Shown here: positions 63,986 through 64,000 of the stretch, piece after piece
How the letters are laid out: each line of letters starts with the position of its first letter
Position numbering within the stretch: position 1 is the stretch's first letter
From: Chondrus crispus
Taxonomy: Eukaryota; Rhodophyta; Florideophyceae; Gigartinales; Gigartinaceae
DNA length: 64,000 nucleotides
NCBI RefSeq assembly: GCF_000350225.1
Contig: NW_005178942.1
Coordinates: 499,272 to 563,271, forward strand
Reading direction: 5' to 3'
Notes under the pieces: generated by a model
What the model saw: only the letters and a program-made list of their open reading frames with translations
Told to the model about the DNA's origin: nothing
Database searches by the model: none
Position numbers and translations under genes: made by a program

Positions 63986-64000
63986 TCCAAATCTTGGACA

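Overview
The window looks like nuclear DNA of a red alga, most likely a florideophyte of the Chondrus/Gracilaria type. This is an inference. Gene-sized ORFs are mostly uninterrupted, recognisable host genes are sparse and mostly encode small secreted proteins, one of these carries a hedgehog-type Hint domain (a family known from red algae), and most of the sequence is transposable elements of many classes. No bacterial operons, plastid genes or rRNA genes were seen.

Layout. 0.2-0.9 kb: a HARBI1-type transposase cut off after its first catalytic Asp. 1.7-9.0 kb: a large Academ-like unit. It has a DUF6589-like putative transposase (1297 aa), then a PIN/XPG-like nuclease with a C-terminal CXC zinc domain (the frame runs through a mis-sized 9-N gap), and a convergent PCIF1-type N6-adenine methyltransferase. 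9.7-14.1 kb: two GC-rich blocks on either side of an apparently intact piggyBac element with palindromic subterminal repeats and CTAG (not TTAA) at both ends. 14.1 kb: a small secreted Cys-rich peptide gene. 15.4-16.2 kb: a pogo/Tigger derivative that has lost its DDE core. 16.5-24.8 kb: three secreted-protein genes (beta-rich 297 aa, Hint 470 aa, Ser/Pro-linker 334 aa) between non-coding stretches. 25.3-26.4 kb: a dense cluster of TACAGTA/TACTGTA motifs.

27.7-33.9 kb: a Copia remnant, then a near-complete Copia element (107-bp LTRs, half-initiator-tRNA type primer site, TSD GCGGC) nested inside an older LTR whose empty-site paralogue is at 37.5 kb. 35.0-36.9 kb: an unrecognised intact 640-aa ORF whose stop codon lies in the CTAG target of an orphan piggyBac-like terminus. 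39.4-43.1 kb: a PIF/Harbinger element with both genes broken. 45.3 kb: a secreted Tyr/Pro/His/Lys repeat protein with a clear TATA box. Two solo LTRs (37.5 and 45.8 kb) have perfect 5-bp TSDs.

48.4-50.8 kb: a frameshifted non-LTR reverse transcriptase with a C-terminal restriction-like endonuclease. 50.8-61.5 kb: two copies of a large element encoding, in one polypeptide, DUF3505-like zinc fingers, a tyrosine-recombinase-like domain, a RecQ-type helicase and a Cys-rich tail. The right-hand copy spans 1892 codons and is broken only by two in-frame TGA codons. The left-hand copy is deleted and frameshifted. Each copy is followed on its 3' side by a 26-bp-period minisatellite and a conserved ~370-bp module, apparently the element's 3' end. 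62-64 kb: AT-rich DNA with ~326-bp direct repeats, a foldback element and strong palindromes.

The best candidates for undescribed biology are the Academ-like transposon with an adenine methyltransferase, and the zinc-finger/YR/RecQ element with its satellite-plus-module 3' end.
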